This document shows positions 8,657 through 16,067 of a DNA stretch of 45,201 nt, in pieces; position 1 is the stretch's first letter; every line of letters starts with the position of its first letter. This stretch comes from Candidatus Gastranaerophilales bacterium. GTDB taxonomy: Bacteria > Cyanobacteriota > Vampirovibrionia > Gastranaerophilales > Gastranaerophilaceae. The stretch spans positions 1 to 45,201 of the forward strand of contig CALUYN010000014.1 of assembly GCA_944325025.1 (NCBI GenBank), written 5' to 3'. The notes under the pieces are model-generated. The model made no database searches. It saw only the letters and a list, made by a program, of their open reading frames with translations, and was not told where the DNA came from. Position numbers and translations under genes: made by a program.

Positions 8657-9063
8657 TTATCAAAATCCTTTTCCATTGCATTGAGAATGGCTTCTGGCAG
8701 CCTTCTATATAGCTTTCCGGCCTCATTTATTGCGACAACATCAAACAATGCCTCAATAAACACTTTTCCTGTTTCTTTGGATTTTATAACCTGCTTAAAA
8801 GTAATCGACAGGCTATTGTATTTTTCAATCCATGTTTCAATAATAATAGTGTCATTAAGCCTTGCAGAAGCTTTGTATCTGACATTCATATTTGTGACAG
8901 GCATCAAAATATCAGAGTTTTTCAGTGTTACAAGATCCAGACCCATTGTGTCACAAAGATCAACTCTGCCTTTTTCCATCCATCTCAAATATGCGCCATG
9001 CCAGACAACACCGTATGCATCAGTGTCAGAATAATAAACTTTAGTTTCAAATACATTTTTCAT
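8638..9063 (-). CDS. Acyl-CoA thioesterase, YbgC/4-hydroxybenzoyl-CoA family
   Basis: A 141-residue hotdog-fold thioesterase. The N-terminal motif YSDTDAYGVVWHGAYLRWME carries the catalytic Asp15 and the conserved His22/Tyr25 pattern of the YbgC family. It probably hydrolyses short acyl-CoA or acyl-ACP; YbgC in other bacteria sits with the Tol-Pal genes, which are absent here. The frame stays open upstream to 9249, but that extension would run antisense through the rubredoxin gene and has no homology, so I start at ATG 9063. It is first in a three-gene operon and only 33 bp from the divergent rubredoxin start. Confidence 0.9.
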   Translation of the reverse strand: MKNVFETKVYYSDTDAYGVVWHGAYLRWMEKGRVDLCDTMGLDLVTLKNSDILMPVTNMNVRYKASARLNDTIIIETWIEKYNSLSITFKQVIKSKETGKVFIEALFDVVAINEAGKLYRRLPEAILNAMEKDFDKCPVSV

Positions 9064-9096
9064 AACACAATTATTATAACACAAGGAGGTAAATAA

Positions 9097-9231
9097 ATGA
9101 AATACAAATGCAGTGTGTGCGGATATATTTATGATGAAGAAAAAGAAGGGATAAAATTTGAAGACTTGCCTGATGATTGGACATGCCCGGTTTGCGGAGT
9201 TGGTAAAGATATGTTTAGCAAAGAAGAATAA
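9097..9231 (+). CDS. Rubredoxin, short-loop variant
   Basis: A 44-residue one-electron carrier binding a single iron by four cysteines. Both knuckles are present: CSVCGY (Cys5, Cys8) and CPVCGVGKD (Cys30, Cys33), with LPDDWTCP before the second. Common rubredoxins have about 52-54 residues; here the loop between YIYDEE and FEDLPDDW lacks about ten residues (the usual DPDxGIxPGT part). AAGGAGGT (9083-9090) is an excellent ribosome site. It fits an anaerobe, as an electron donor for oxygen/peroxide reductases or for hydrogenase-linked metabolism. Confidence 0.93.
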   Translation: MKYKCSVCGYIYDEEKEGIKFEDLPDDWTCPVCGVGKDMFSKEE

Positions 9232-9269
9232 ATTAGCAATTTTTAACATTTTCCTGTTTTAATAAAATT

Positions 9270-10082
9270 GTGAATGGTTTAAGTAGTGTACAGCCTAATT
9301 TTGGAAATTATTACGGCTATTACGGGAATTATCCTGATAGCAGGCAATATTATATGCCTTTGCAGAAGGAAGAAGTTCAGGAGCCTAATACTGCAAAAAC
9401 TCTTGTTACAGCAGGGCTGCTTCAGGCATTTGCAATGTTTTTACAAAAAGCTTCACAGTGGTGCGGCAATAAACTCATGCAGGGCAAAGAATTTACATCT
9501 GCCGCTAATATACATAAAACCGCACAAAACATGGTAAAAAACAATAAACTTAATGTAACAGTTGATTTTATTGATAGTAAAAACATTAATAACTATGGAG
9601 AAGGCCTAAGAGAAGCACTCAAACCAGTTGCAAGAGGAGAAAATGCATTTTATACAGATCAATTAAAACTTGCAGTTGCACCAAAAAGCAAACCGTCATT
9701 GATATTACATGAACTCGGTCACGCAATAAACGCACACAAAGGGAAATTTTTAAGATTTCTTCAAAAATCACGCGGATATGCAGCAGCAGTTCCAACAGCA
9801 CTTTTATTGCTAAATGGTGCAATACCGCCAAGAGAAGATAACAAAAAGAACTTTATTGAACGTAATGCAGGGCTTATCGGTTTTGCCTCATTCTTGCCTA
9901 CAATTGTGGAAGAAGGTCTTGCCTCAATAAGAGGTGTAAAAGCCGCAAAACAAACTTTAGGTAAAGCTGTTAATCTTGCCCCGCTAAAAAGAAACTATTT
10001 CTTTGCCTGGCTGACTTACGTAATAGCAGGTATAGGCTTAGGCGTTGCAGCAAAACAGAGTTTATTAAGCAATAAAGAATAA
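9270..10082 (+). CDS. Membrane-associated zinc metallopeptidase-like protein (HExxH)
   Basis: A 270-residue protein with GTG start; no good ribosome site is visible. ATG at 9354 is an alternative. A helix motif HELGH (147-151) preceded by SLIL matches zincin HExxH, and EEGLAS (214-219) is a plausible third-ligand helix, giving a gluzincin layout like M48-type peptidases. Hydrophobic segments lie near 46-58, 170-187, 200-213 and 244-262, so it is probably membrane bound. The N-terminus is Tyr/Gly rich with a QPNFG motif. It follows rubredoxin by 38 bp on the same strand and may share its transcript. Activity is inferred from the motif only. Confidence 0.72.
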   Translation: MNGLSSVQPNFGNYYGYYGNYPDSRQYYMPLQKEEVQEPNTAKTLVTAGLLQAFAMFLQKASQWCGNKLMQGKEFTSAANIHKTAQNMVKNNKLNVTVDFIDSKNINNYGEGLREALKPVARGENAFYTDQLKLAVAPKSKPSLILHELGHAINAHKGKFLRFLQKSRGYAAAVPTALLLLNGAIPPREDNKKNFIERNAGLIGFASFLPTIVEEGLASIRGVKAAKQTLGKAVNLAPLKRNYFFAWLTYVIAGIGLGVAAKQSLLSNKE

Positions 10083-10146
10083 AAAGAGATTGAATTTCTT
10101 TTATTCTGTACTTATTTCAGAAGTTTATAAAATTCAATCTCTTTTT
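10081..10146. terminator. Bidirectional intrinsic terminator
   Basis: A 16-bp perfect stem, AAAAAGAGATTGAATT (10081-10096) with AATTCAATCTCTTTTT (10131-10146). It lies between the metallopeptidase gene (+) and tRNA-Pro (-), and its A/T tails suit both strands. The loop of about 34 bases is long. Confidence 0.7.
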
Positions 10147-10149
10147 AAA

Positions 10150-10226
10150 TGGTCGGGATGACACGATTTGAACGTGCGACCCCCTCGTCCCAAGCGAGGT
10201 GCGCTACCAAGCTGCGCCACATCCCG
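10150..10226 (-). tRNA. tRNA-Pro(TGG)
   Basis: On the minus strand: acceptor CGGGATG, D-arm GCGC-AGCTTGGTA-GCGC, anticodon stem CCTCG/CGAGG with loop CTTGGGA (anticodon TGG), T-arm with GTTCAAATC, acceptor CATCCCG, discriminator A and encoded CCA. Unlike tRNA-Leu, tRNA-Lys and tRNA-Glu here it encodes CCA, and it has no 3'-end duplication downstream. Confidence 0.96.
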
Positions 10227-10291
10227 TTTTGTCATTGCATTATCTAAATTATACAAAAAATAATATAAAGTCAATATGTAATTATTAAGAC

Positions 10292-10424
10292 TTATATTAC
10301 AGTTTACACTAAACAACATATAAATTGTCACCTTGAAATTGTTTCAGGAGCTAACTCATGTGAGATGCTGAAACTAGTTCAGCATGACTTTTTACACACA
10401 TAATTAGTGTAAGCTGCAATATAA
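10292..10424. mobile_element. MITE-like element with 21-bp terminal inverted repeats
   Basis: Left end 10292-10312 and right end 10404-10424 are inverted copies matching at 19 of 21 positions (TTATATTRCAGYTTACACT plus AA). The interior carries REP-like units, including GATGCTGAAACTAGTTCAGC (10365-10384). No coding capacity. The same termini flank the element at 44846-45060. No clear target-site duplication was seen. Confidence 0.65.
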
Positions 10425-10442
10425 TTTCCCAATTATTCAAAG

Positions 10443-10471
10443 TTGACTATCCATTTCTTTTATAATAAACT
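10443..10471 (+). promoter_or_regulatory. Putative sigma70-type promoter for yidC
   Basis: TTGACT (10443-10448), 17-bp spacer, TAAACT (10466-10471), followed by yidC at 10514. It lies just outside the right end of the MITE-like element. The -10 box is imperfect; a TATAAT at 10461-10466 has a poor spacing. Confidence 0.4.
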
Positions 10472-10513
10472 TCTGTAGAGAGATTTTACACTATTAAATG
10501 AGGATTAGGGAAA

Positions 10514-11602
10514 TTGGATTTTACAACTTTAACTATTGAAGCATTAAAAGCTCTGGCGACTCTTGTTGGAAACTATGGGCTTGCAATTATATTATTAACC
10601 GTTGTTATTAGACTTGCTATGTGGCCGTTGAATGTATCACAACAGCGTTCTATGAAAATGATGCAGAATTTACAGCCTAAAATAAAAGCTATTCAAGATA
10701 GATACAAAAGCGATCCTCAAAAAATGCAGCAAAAACTTATGGAATTTTATAAAGAACATAAGTTTAACCCGATGGGAGGCTGTCTGCCTTTATTAATCCA
10801 GCTGCCGATATTTATCCTTTTATATTCCGCATTGATGAGTCCGCAATTTATTCAAATTGCAGGCGACACATCATTCGGATTTCTCGGAAGGCTTGACACT
10901 ACATTAAGAGCAACTGCAGGGAGATCTTATGACGGATCTTTCGGCGTTTCTCAGGGTGACACCTTCACTCTCGGCAAAACCGCAACAGTATACCTGCCAA
11001 ATGAAACATTAGAAAACGTAAAAGTTAAAGATCCAAATAAAGCAATTGAAATTCAGGGAGAATTTAAACCCGGCGAAAATGTAGATTTTAAAATTGATTT
11101 AGATCATTTAAATTTGAAATTTGCACAGCTTGACCAAATTGAAAAAGCAGAAATTGCTGTTACTGATATGTCAAATAAAGAAATCGAAAATATTACATTC
11201 AAAAAAGAAGGCAGTGTCTTAGCCGCATCTGTTCCGACAACTGCTGCTGAAAGAACTTTCCACTGGGATGTCTTTATTTTGATTGCTCTATTTGCGCTCA
11301 CAATGTTTGCATCACAAAAAGTTATGATGGCAACTCAAAAGCCGAAAGACGGTGCACTTGATCCTACTCAGGAAGCTATCCAAAAATCAATGGGTACATT
11401 TATGCCGATTATGATTATCGGAACATTTGTGATAATCCCTATTCCTGCAGGTGTTTTATTATACCTTGTAACAAGCAATATTATCCAAATTTTGCAGACT
11501 GTTATTGTTAACAAGCAGATTGATATGGAGCAGGAACGCACAAAAAATATTGTTACTGATTCAGATATCGCGGGCGCAAAAAAAATTGAACCGAAAGAAT
11601 AA
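10514..11602 (+). CDS. yidC: Membrane protein insertase YidC/Oxa1
   Basis: Inserts and folds inner-membrane proteins, alone or with SecYEG. The protein has 362 residues. TM1 (about 21-38) carries the conserved groove arginine Arg33 (VVIRLAMWPL), then comes a cytoplasmic helical hairpin (about 44-85) and TM2 (about 90-108, MGGCLPLLIQLPIFILLYSA). A ~130-residue exported loop (about 118-250) follows before TM3, and TM4/5 lie near 295-333. The large loop is between TM2 and TM3, not after TM1 as in E. coli, a layout I recall from cyanobacterial homologues. The start is TTG with AGGATTAGGG upstream. The usual rpmH/rnpA neighbours are absent. Confidence 0.93.
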   Translation: MDFTTLTIEALKALATLVGNYGLAIILLTVVIRLAMWPLNVSQQRSMKMMQNLQPKIKAIQDRYKSDPQKMQQKLMEFYKEHKFNPMGGCLPLLIQLPIFILLYSALMSPQFIQIAGDTSFGFLGRLDTTLRATAGRSYDGSFGVSQGDTFTLGKTATVYLPNETLENVKVKDPNKAIEIQGEFKPGENVDFKIDLDHLNLKFAQLDQIEKAEIAVTDMSNKEIENITFKKEGSVLAASVPTTAAERTFHWDVFILIALFALTMFASQKVMMATQKPKDGALDPTQEAIQKSMGTFMPIMIIGTFVIIPIPAGVLLYLVTSNIIQILQTVIVNKQIDMEQERTKNIVTDSDIAGAKKIEPKE

Positions 11603-11610
11603 TTTAAAGA

Positions 11611-11672
11611 GATCCCGAAACAAGTTCGGGATGACAAAAAACAATCGTCATGCTGAATTTATTTCAGCATCT
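11611..11672. repeat. Pair of REP-like palindromes
   Basis: Two opposed units in the yidC-queA gap: 11611-11635 (core CCCGAAACAAGTTCGGG) and 11647-11672 (core GCTGAATTTATTTCAGC), each ending in GATGAC/GTCAT. The same paired layout recurs at 15901-15963. The first can form a stable hairpin and may end yidC transcription. Confidence 0.8.
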
Positions 11673-11692
11673 CAAAAATAAGAGATATTAAA

Positions 11693-12808
11693 ATGTTACT
11701 TTCAGACTATGATTACAATTTACCGGAAGATTTAATAGCGCAGATACCTGCGGATAAAAGAGAAAATTCAAGAATGATGGTTCTGAACCGAAAGGACAGA
11801 ACCATTTCTCACAAGCATTTTTACGATATTGTAGACTTACTTGATAGCAATACGCTTCTTGTAATGAATAATACAAAAGTTCTTCCCGCACGTCTAATCG
11901 GTCATAAAGACACAGGTGCTAAAATTGAAGTATTTTTACTGAAACCTTTTTCTCCTCGCCCCTTGTGGGAGAGGGAAGAATTTGTTAATGAGCAGAATTG
12001 CGAATTAACAAATTCGGGTGAGGGGTGCTTGTGGAGTGTACTTATTAAGCCGTCCAAACGTATAAAGCCTGAAACAATCATAAAAATCAGTAATGAATTG
12101 TCGGTAAAAGCACTTGAACGTTTGGAAGAAAACGGAGAATGGCTTGTCGAACTTATTTTTGACGGTAATAACATTCTTGATGTTCTGCACAGAAACGGAC
12201 AAATTCCGCTTCCTCCGTATATAGAAAGAAAAATTCCGAATGAAGATTTAAAAAAACTTGATTTTGAGCGTTACCAGACCGTTTATGCAAAAGACGAAGG
12301 CTCTGTTGCCGCACCCACAGCAGGCCTGCATTTTACAAAAGAAATCTTAAATAAACTTGAGAATAAAGGGGTTGAATTAGCGTACGTTACACTAAATGTA
12401 GGCCTCGGGACATTCAGACCGGTTCAGTGCGAAAACGTTGAAAACCATAAAATGCACTCAGAAACCTTTGAAATATCTGAAACAGCCGCACAGCAAATAA
12501 ACAAGGCAAAAGCTGAAGGTAAAAAAATTGTTGCAGTCGGAACGACAACCGTAAGGACTCTAGAAACCGCATATCAAAAATACGGCTGCATAAAAGCATG
12601 CCATGACCATTCTGAATTATTTATTTACCCGCCTTATGAATTCAAGGTGATAGATAATCTTATAACAAACTTTCATCTGCCGAAATCCACGCTTTTGATG
12701 CTTGTGAGTGCACTTGCAGGGAAAGATTTTATATTTGACGCCTATAAAGAAGCGATTGAAAACAAATACCGTTTCTTTTCATACGGTGACTGCATGTATA
12801 TTAGTTAA
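11693..12808 (+). CDS. queA: tRNA preQ1(34) S-adenosylmethionine ribosyltransferase-isomerase
   Basis: Converts preQ1 at the wobble position of tRNA to epoxyqueuosine using the ribose of SAM. At 371 residues it is longer than the usual 340-356. Landmarks are YDYNLPEDLIAQ at the N-terminus, SRMMVLNR, MNNTKVLPARL, and conserved C-terminal motifs AAPTAGLHFT, GLGTFRPV, AVGTTTVRTLE and TNFHLPKSTL. Residues about 87-112 (11951-12028) are not family sequence: they are encoded by an inserted palindromic repeat that keeps the frame between LLKP and LWSVLIKP. The insertion sits in the small beta-barrel domain, away from the catalytic motifs. Confidence 0.95.
   Translation: MLLSDYDYNLPEDLIAQIPADKRENSRMMVLNRKDRTISHKHFYDIVDLLDSNTLLVMNNTKVLPARLIGHKDTGAKIEVFLLKPFSPRPLWEREEFVNEQNCELTNSGEGCLWSVLIKPSKRIKPETIIKISNELSVKALERLEENGEWLVELIFDGNNILDVLHRNGQIPLPPYIERKIPNEDLKKLDFERYQTVYAKDEGSVAAPTAGLHFTKEILNKLENKGVELAYVTLNVGLGTFRPVQCENVENHKMHSETFEISETAAQQINKAKAEGKKIVAVGTTTVRTLETAYQKYGCIKACHDHSELFIYPPYEFKVIDNLITNFHLPKSTLLMLVSALAGKDFIFDAYKEAIENKYRFFSYGDCMYIS
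11951..12028 (+). repeat. R2 palindromic element inserted in frame in queA
   Basis: Begins TCTCCTCGCCCCTTGTGGGA and ends GGGTGAGGGG. The centre is a perfect 12-bp inverted repeat (11978-11989 with 12004-12015, GAATTTGTTAAT) around a 14-base loop. The flanks CCTCGCCC and GGGTGAGG can also pair with one wobble. The length is a multiple of three and contains no stop in the queA frame. The same outer motifs occur at 17441-17485 and partly at 12832-12874. Confidence 0.8.
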
Positions 12809-12831
12809 ATTATGCGCTTGTGAAGGCAGCG

Positions 12832-12874
12832 TGTCCAGGCTCTCCGTGGACGGGGAGCCTGGGTAGGGTGAGGG
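12832..12874. repeat. R2-related palindrome after queA
   Basis: Stem CCAGGCTC (12835-12842) with GAGCCTGG (12855-12862) followed by GTAGGGTGAGGG, the motif that ends the R2 copies in queA and before lpxK. GC-rich against an AT-rich surrounding. It may double as a queA terminator-like hairpin, but no T-run follows. Confidence 0.6.
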
Positions 12875-12882
12875 CTGATAAA

Positions 12883-12912
12883 CAAAAGAAAACCCGCATA
12901 TTTCTATGCGGG
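12883..12912 (-). terminator. Intrinsic terminator of the S74/pilin gene
   Basis: Perfect stem CCCGCATA/TATGCGGG (12893-12900 with 12905-12912), loop TTTC. On the minus strand it is followed by TTTTCTTTTG, a good U-tract. It lies 55 bases past the stop of the minus-strand gene 12968-15007. Confidence 0.75.
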
Positions 12913-12967
12913 AAGGAATGAAAGTAAACGTGCCGAATTTTCGGCCGTTTATTTTGAATAAACAAAT

Positions 12968-15007
12968 CTATTTAATTTTTGTTTCAAGAATTTTTAAGCG
13001 GGCTTCAAATTCCTTATTGTCATCCTGAAGTTTTCTGTTGTCATTCTGAACTTGTTTCAGAATCTCGGTTAACTCTTGATTTTCTTTCTCAAGCGCAGTG
13101 ATACGTGAATCAAGCTCCTTGATTGCATTTATCATCGCATAGAACATATCTTCAAAACGTATTCTCAAAAAACCGTCTTTGGCTTTTGTTACTGCGTCAG
13201 GAAACACTTTTTGCAAATCTTGAGCGATCACACCGACGTGAGGCGTTTTCTTTTCGTCTTTTTTAAAGGTATAGTTAAACACTTTCAACTGTTTGATTTT
13301 TTCAAGACCTGATGTGCTTTCCTTGCCTACGTATTTTAATCGGCGGTCGGAATATCTGTCATACCATGCTTTATCTTCACCTACATCAGTTGGATAGCCT
13401 CGTAAATTATCATCACCGCCATCATAATCACCTCTTCTGATGACTGCCCAGTCACCTTGTGCGTTGCCTGGACGAAGAACTACCCTTCCTCTTTCACCAT
13501 TTAACAAAACAGTGCCACGAACAACCAAATTCCCCGGAATAAAAACAGTTGAATTAGGATCTCCTATATAAACCATATTTGAATCTCCAGACAAGTGAGA
13601 ATACTTGGATGCTGGGCCTGAATTGGCTCCCAGACAGGTTACATTTGTGCCCGTCACGCCTTTACAAGCATTAATACCTATGGCAACATTGTTTTCTCCC
13701 TTGGCAATTGCTTTATTTCCTAAGGCTATAGAAGAACGACCGCTAGCTATTGAATCTGCTCCTAAAGCAGTTGCGCCGTAAGTTGTTGCCTCTGTACTAT
13801 AACCTAAAGCTATAGTAGCATAAGCTGTTGAATAAGCGCCATCACCAATTGCAACTGCAGCTACGCCTGATGCTGTTGTTGTATGAGCAGTTTCTACGCT
13901 CCCTATTGCTATAGAATTTCCTCCGCTTGCTTGTACTCCGTTACCAATGGCTATTGCATCCAACGCTGTTGCATTTGGCTCATTGCCTATTGCTATTGAA
14001 TTTTCACCGTTTGCCCCACTACCACTGCCTGTTGTTCCTATGGCAATTCCGTTTTTACCTGAACGGATAAATGCGCCTATTGCTACTCCATTTTCTCCTG
14101 CCTGAGCTTCATTTCCTACAGCAACTCCAAATTGACCTGAAGCTGTTCTGCTTCCGCCTATAGCTACACTGTTAGCACCCGGGCTAACTTCATTACCTAT
14201 ACCAATAACATTGCTATTATTAAAAGTGCTTGAAGCGTTCGAGCTTCCGATAACTATTGAACCCGCACCATTCACGGTTATATTTGAACCAATCGCAGTT
14301 GTATCATTAGCTGTTGCATCACTGTTAAATCCTATGGCAAGTGAATTTGACGCATTTGCCTCTGATTGATAACCTAAAGATACACTGCTTGTTCCAGTGG
14401 CTTTTGTTCCATAACCATAGGCAGTGGAGGAATTACTAGCTTCGCTACTGTCACCAACTGCTGTTGAATATGTGTTTGCACGGCTAGCTGTTCCTATAGC
14501 AACTGAATCCTCGCCATAACCTAAAGCCTGATTACCTATCATTACAGAATTAGCTGACTCGGCCTGCGCGCCGTTGGCTGCTTCACCTAACTTCACGCTA
14601 TGGTTACTTAATTCTAACCGACCGCTTACTGTATTGTCTGTTTTAAACAAGATATGATGTTTCTCAAGACCTGTACTTATTACTAAACGAGAATTTGTGT
14701 CAGTATCTTGGGCTTCCTGCTGACCTATCATGGCAACCTGCGCATCGCCTAAACCATAGTAAGCATCTGATCCGTTTTCTGCCCATACCCAGGGAGATGA
14801 TTGGTCTAGTTTATTCCTTGTTGTCATCACAGGTGCCATTGCTGCCATGATGATACTTAGTATAAGCATGACTACCATCATCTCGGCTAAGGTAAAACCG
14901 AAATGCTTAAATCTAAACTTGCTTAAATCCCAAAAAACCTCGTCAGGAGTGCTTAGAGTGCCCCCCCCCCCGAAGGTGTCAAACGCGTTCATATCAATAC
15001 TTTTCAT
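12968..15007 (-). CDS. Prepilin-anchored YadA-head fibre with C-terminal peptidase S74 chaperone domain
   Basis: A 679-residue mosaic. Residues 1-37 are a leader with FGGGGT encoded by an 11-G tract. At 37-60 is a type IV prepilin cleavage/methylation motif (G|FTLAE then a hydrophobic helix). From about 145 to 480 is a long run of degenerate 14-15-residue repeats of the form NSVAIG, typical of YadA/Hep trimeric beta-roll heads. From Ser553 (SDRRLK) is a peptidase S74 intramolecular chaperone domain with GVIAQDLQKVFPDAV, then a coiled coil (about 625-679). S74 domains trimerise the fibre and then cut themselves off before this Ser. I chose ATG 15007, seven bases after AAGGAG, over GTG 15013. 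The product is probably an exported, trimeric, N-terminally anchored adhesin or pilus-tip fibre. The frame is open (ON) in this sequence. Confidence 0.85.
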   Translation of the reverse strand: MKSIDMNAFDTFGGGGTLSTPDEVFWDLSKFRFKHFGFTLAEMMVVMLILSIIMAAMAPVMTTRNKLDQSSPWVWAENGSDAYYGLGDAQVAMIGQQEAQDTDTNSRLVISTGLEKHHILFKTDNTVSGRLELSNHSVKLGEAANGAQAESANSVMIGNQALGYGEDSVAIGTASRANTYSTAVGDSSEASNSSTAYGYGTKATGTSSVSLGYQSEANASNSLAIGFNSDATANDTTAIGSNITVNGAGSIVIGSSNASSTFNNSNVIGIGNEVSPGANSVAIGGSRTASGQFGVAVGNEAQAGENGVAIGAFIRSGKNGIAIGTTGSGSGANGENSIAIGNEPNATALDAIAIGNGVQASGGNSIAIGSVETAHTTTASGVAAVAIGDGAYSTAYATIALGYSTEATTYGATALGADSIASGRSSIALGNKAIAKGENNVAIGINACKGVTGTNVTCLGANSGPASKYSHLSGDSNMVYIGDPNSTVFIPGNLVVRGTVLLNGERGRVVLRPGNAQGDWAVIRRGDYDGGDDNLRGYPTDVGEDKAWYDRYSDRRLKYVGKESTSGLEKIKQLKVFNYTFKKDEKKTPHVGVIAQDLQKVFPDAVTKAKDGFLRIRFEDMFYAMINAIKELDSRITALEKENQELTEILKQVQNDNRKLQDDNKEFEARLKILETKIK
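13040..13066. repeat. REP-like unit inside the S74 gene coiled coil
   Basis: Core CTGAACTTGTTTCAG with GTCATT/AATCTC flanks, identical to intergenic REP copies. On the coding (minus) strand it encodes EILKQVQND, which continues the heptad pattern of the C-terminal coiled coil. Confidence 0.8.
14961..14971 (-). repeat. Poly-G tract (11 G), phase ON
   Basis: Eleven C on the + strand, i.e. G on the coding strand, 12 codons after ATG 15007 (codons TTC then GGG GGG GGG GGC ACT). Homopolymer tracts of this length are prone to slipped-strand change. With 11 G the downstream frame is the pilin/YadA/S74 frame. Confidence 0.9.
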
Positions 15008-15189
15008 ACTCACTCCTTTGCTTTTTTATAACTCGTTTATTCAGATATATATATTATAACATAAATTTCTTTAGTATTACAACCTCTCGTTGAAAAATTG
15101 ACAAATACTTAAAAATCATTAATTCAAATAGAGGATACGGAAAAATTTGATTGTATGTAAAATATAATCGGAGGAAGGTTTAAACAGAT

Positions 15190-15897
15190 ATGTTCTCGCA
15201 GTTTATACAAGGATTATTAAATACCGGCGGGCAGGCTCAGGCTTTAGAACGATATGCTCAAATAGCAAATAAAGTAAACAATTTAAACAAATCAAATGAG
15301 CCGCAAAATCCGCTTGATGCGCTTTACCCAAATAATAAAGTAAACACTCCGTCATTTGAAAAAGTTTTACAAGCTACTACAAAATCAAATTTCGGAACAC
15401 TTCTTTTAGACCCGCATTTAAAATCAGTTAATGCTGATATTATTCATCAATCTCCTCAAACTAGCCTTACAAATGCACTTAATGAAGCTGCTGCAATTCA
15501 AGCTAATACACAGCCTGCAAATAAATCTCAAATTTTAAATGTTGTATCACAAATTTCTAAAAAACACGGGGTTGATGAAAAACTTGTTCAGGCTCTTATT
15601 AAGCAAGAATCAGGCTTTAACCCTAATGCAAAATCTAAAGCCGGCGCAATGGGTTTGATGCAACTGATGCCAACAACCGCAAAAAATCTCGGGGTTAAAG
15701 ATCCTTACAATATAGTTCAAAATGTAGAAGGCGGAGTTAAATATTTAAAATCAATGCTTGATAAATATAACGGGAACATGATCTTAGCTCTTGCTGCTTA
15801 CAATGCAGGGCCGGGAGCCGTAGATAAATACGACGGAATTCCTCCTTATAAAGAAACCCAAAACTATGTAAGAAATATACTTGCAAATTATTTATAA
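15190..15897 (+). CDS. Lytic transglycosylase, SLT family (GH23)
   Basis: A 235-residue protein that should cleave the MurNAc-GlcNAc glycan bond in peptidoglycan with formation of anhydroMurNAc. The SLT domain is at about 114-235. The catalytic Glu140 lies in IKQESGFNPNA, followed by AMGLMQLMP, NVEGGVKYL and LALAAYNAGPGAV, all classical motifs. The N-terminal ~110 residues are Asn/Gln-rich linker with no signal peptide or lipobox, as in flagellar or phage-type hydrolases, so the export route is unclear. GGAGGAAGG lies about 12 bases upstream. Confidence 0.92.
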   Translation: MFSQFIQGLLNTGGQAQALERYAQIANKVNNLNKSNEPQNPLDALYPNNKVNTPSFEKVLQATTKSNFGTLLLDPHLKSVNADIIHQSPQTSLTNALNEAAAIQANTQPANKSQILNVVSQISKKHGVDEKLVQALIKQESGFNPNAKSKAGAMGLMQLMPTTAKNLGVKDPYNIVQNVEGGVKYLKSMLDKYNGNMILALAAYNAGPGAVDKYDGIPPYKETQNYVRNILANYL

Positions 15898-15900
15898 TTA

Positions 15901-15963
15901 GATCCCGAAATAAGTCCGGGATGACAAAAATATAACAGTCATGCTGAACTTGTTTCAGCATCT
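15901..15963. repeat. Pair of REP-like palindromes
   Basis: Units 15901-15925 (core CCCGAAATAAGTCCGGG) and 15938-15963 (core GCTGAACTTGTTTCAGC). Same order and spacing style as 11611-11672, directly after the transglycosylase stop. Confidence 0.8.
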
Positions 15964-16013
15964 TCAAAAGAATTAGACACTGCCCTGCCGGAGAATATAA
16001 CAATTTTACAATT

Positions 16014-16042
16014 TTGCACAATTTTGTTGTTTTTGCTACAAT
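16014..16042 (+). promoter_or_regulatory. Sigma70-type promoter before the MCE gene
   Basis: TTGCAC (16014-16019), 17-bp spacer, TACAAT (16037-16042). The start codon is 26 bases downstream at 16068 and AAAGGCAG provides the ribosome site. Confidence 0.55.
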
Positions 16043-16067
16043 AATTTTAAAGTAGGAAAGGCAGCAA

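Noticed and set aside
8638-9249. Longer thioesterase start at 9249 adding 62 residues
   Set aside because: The extension is antisense to the rubredoxin gene, is Phe-rich without homology, and family proteins start at the MKNVFETKVYYSDTDA position (9063).
10134-10331. 65-residue minus-strand frame
   Set aside because: It runs through tRNA-Pro and the MITE-like element; its composition reflects the tRNA.
13500-14560. CRISPR-like periodic repeats
   Set aside because: The periodicity is in the protein (YadA-head repeats of 14-15 residues); DNA units are degenerate and have no constant repeat/spacer layout. The 156-bp tandem at 61-372 is also not CRISPR.
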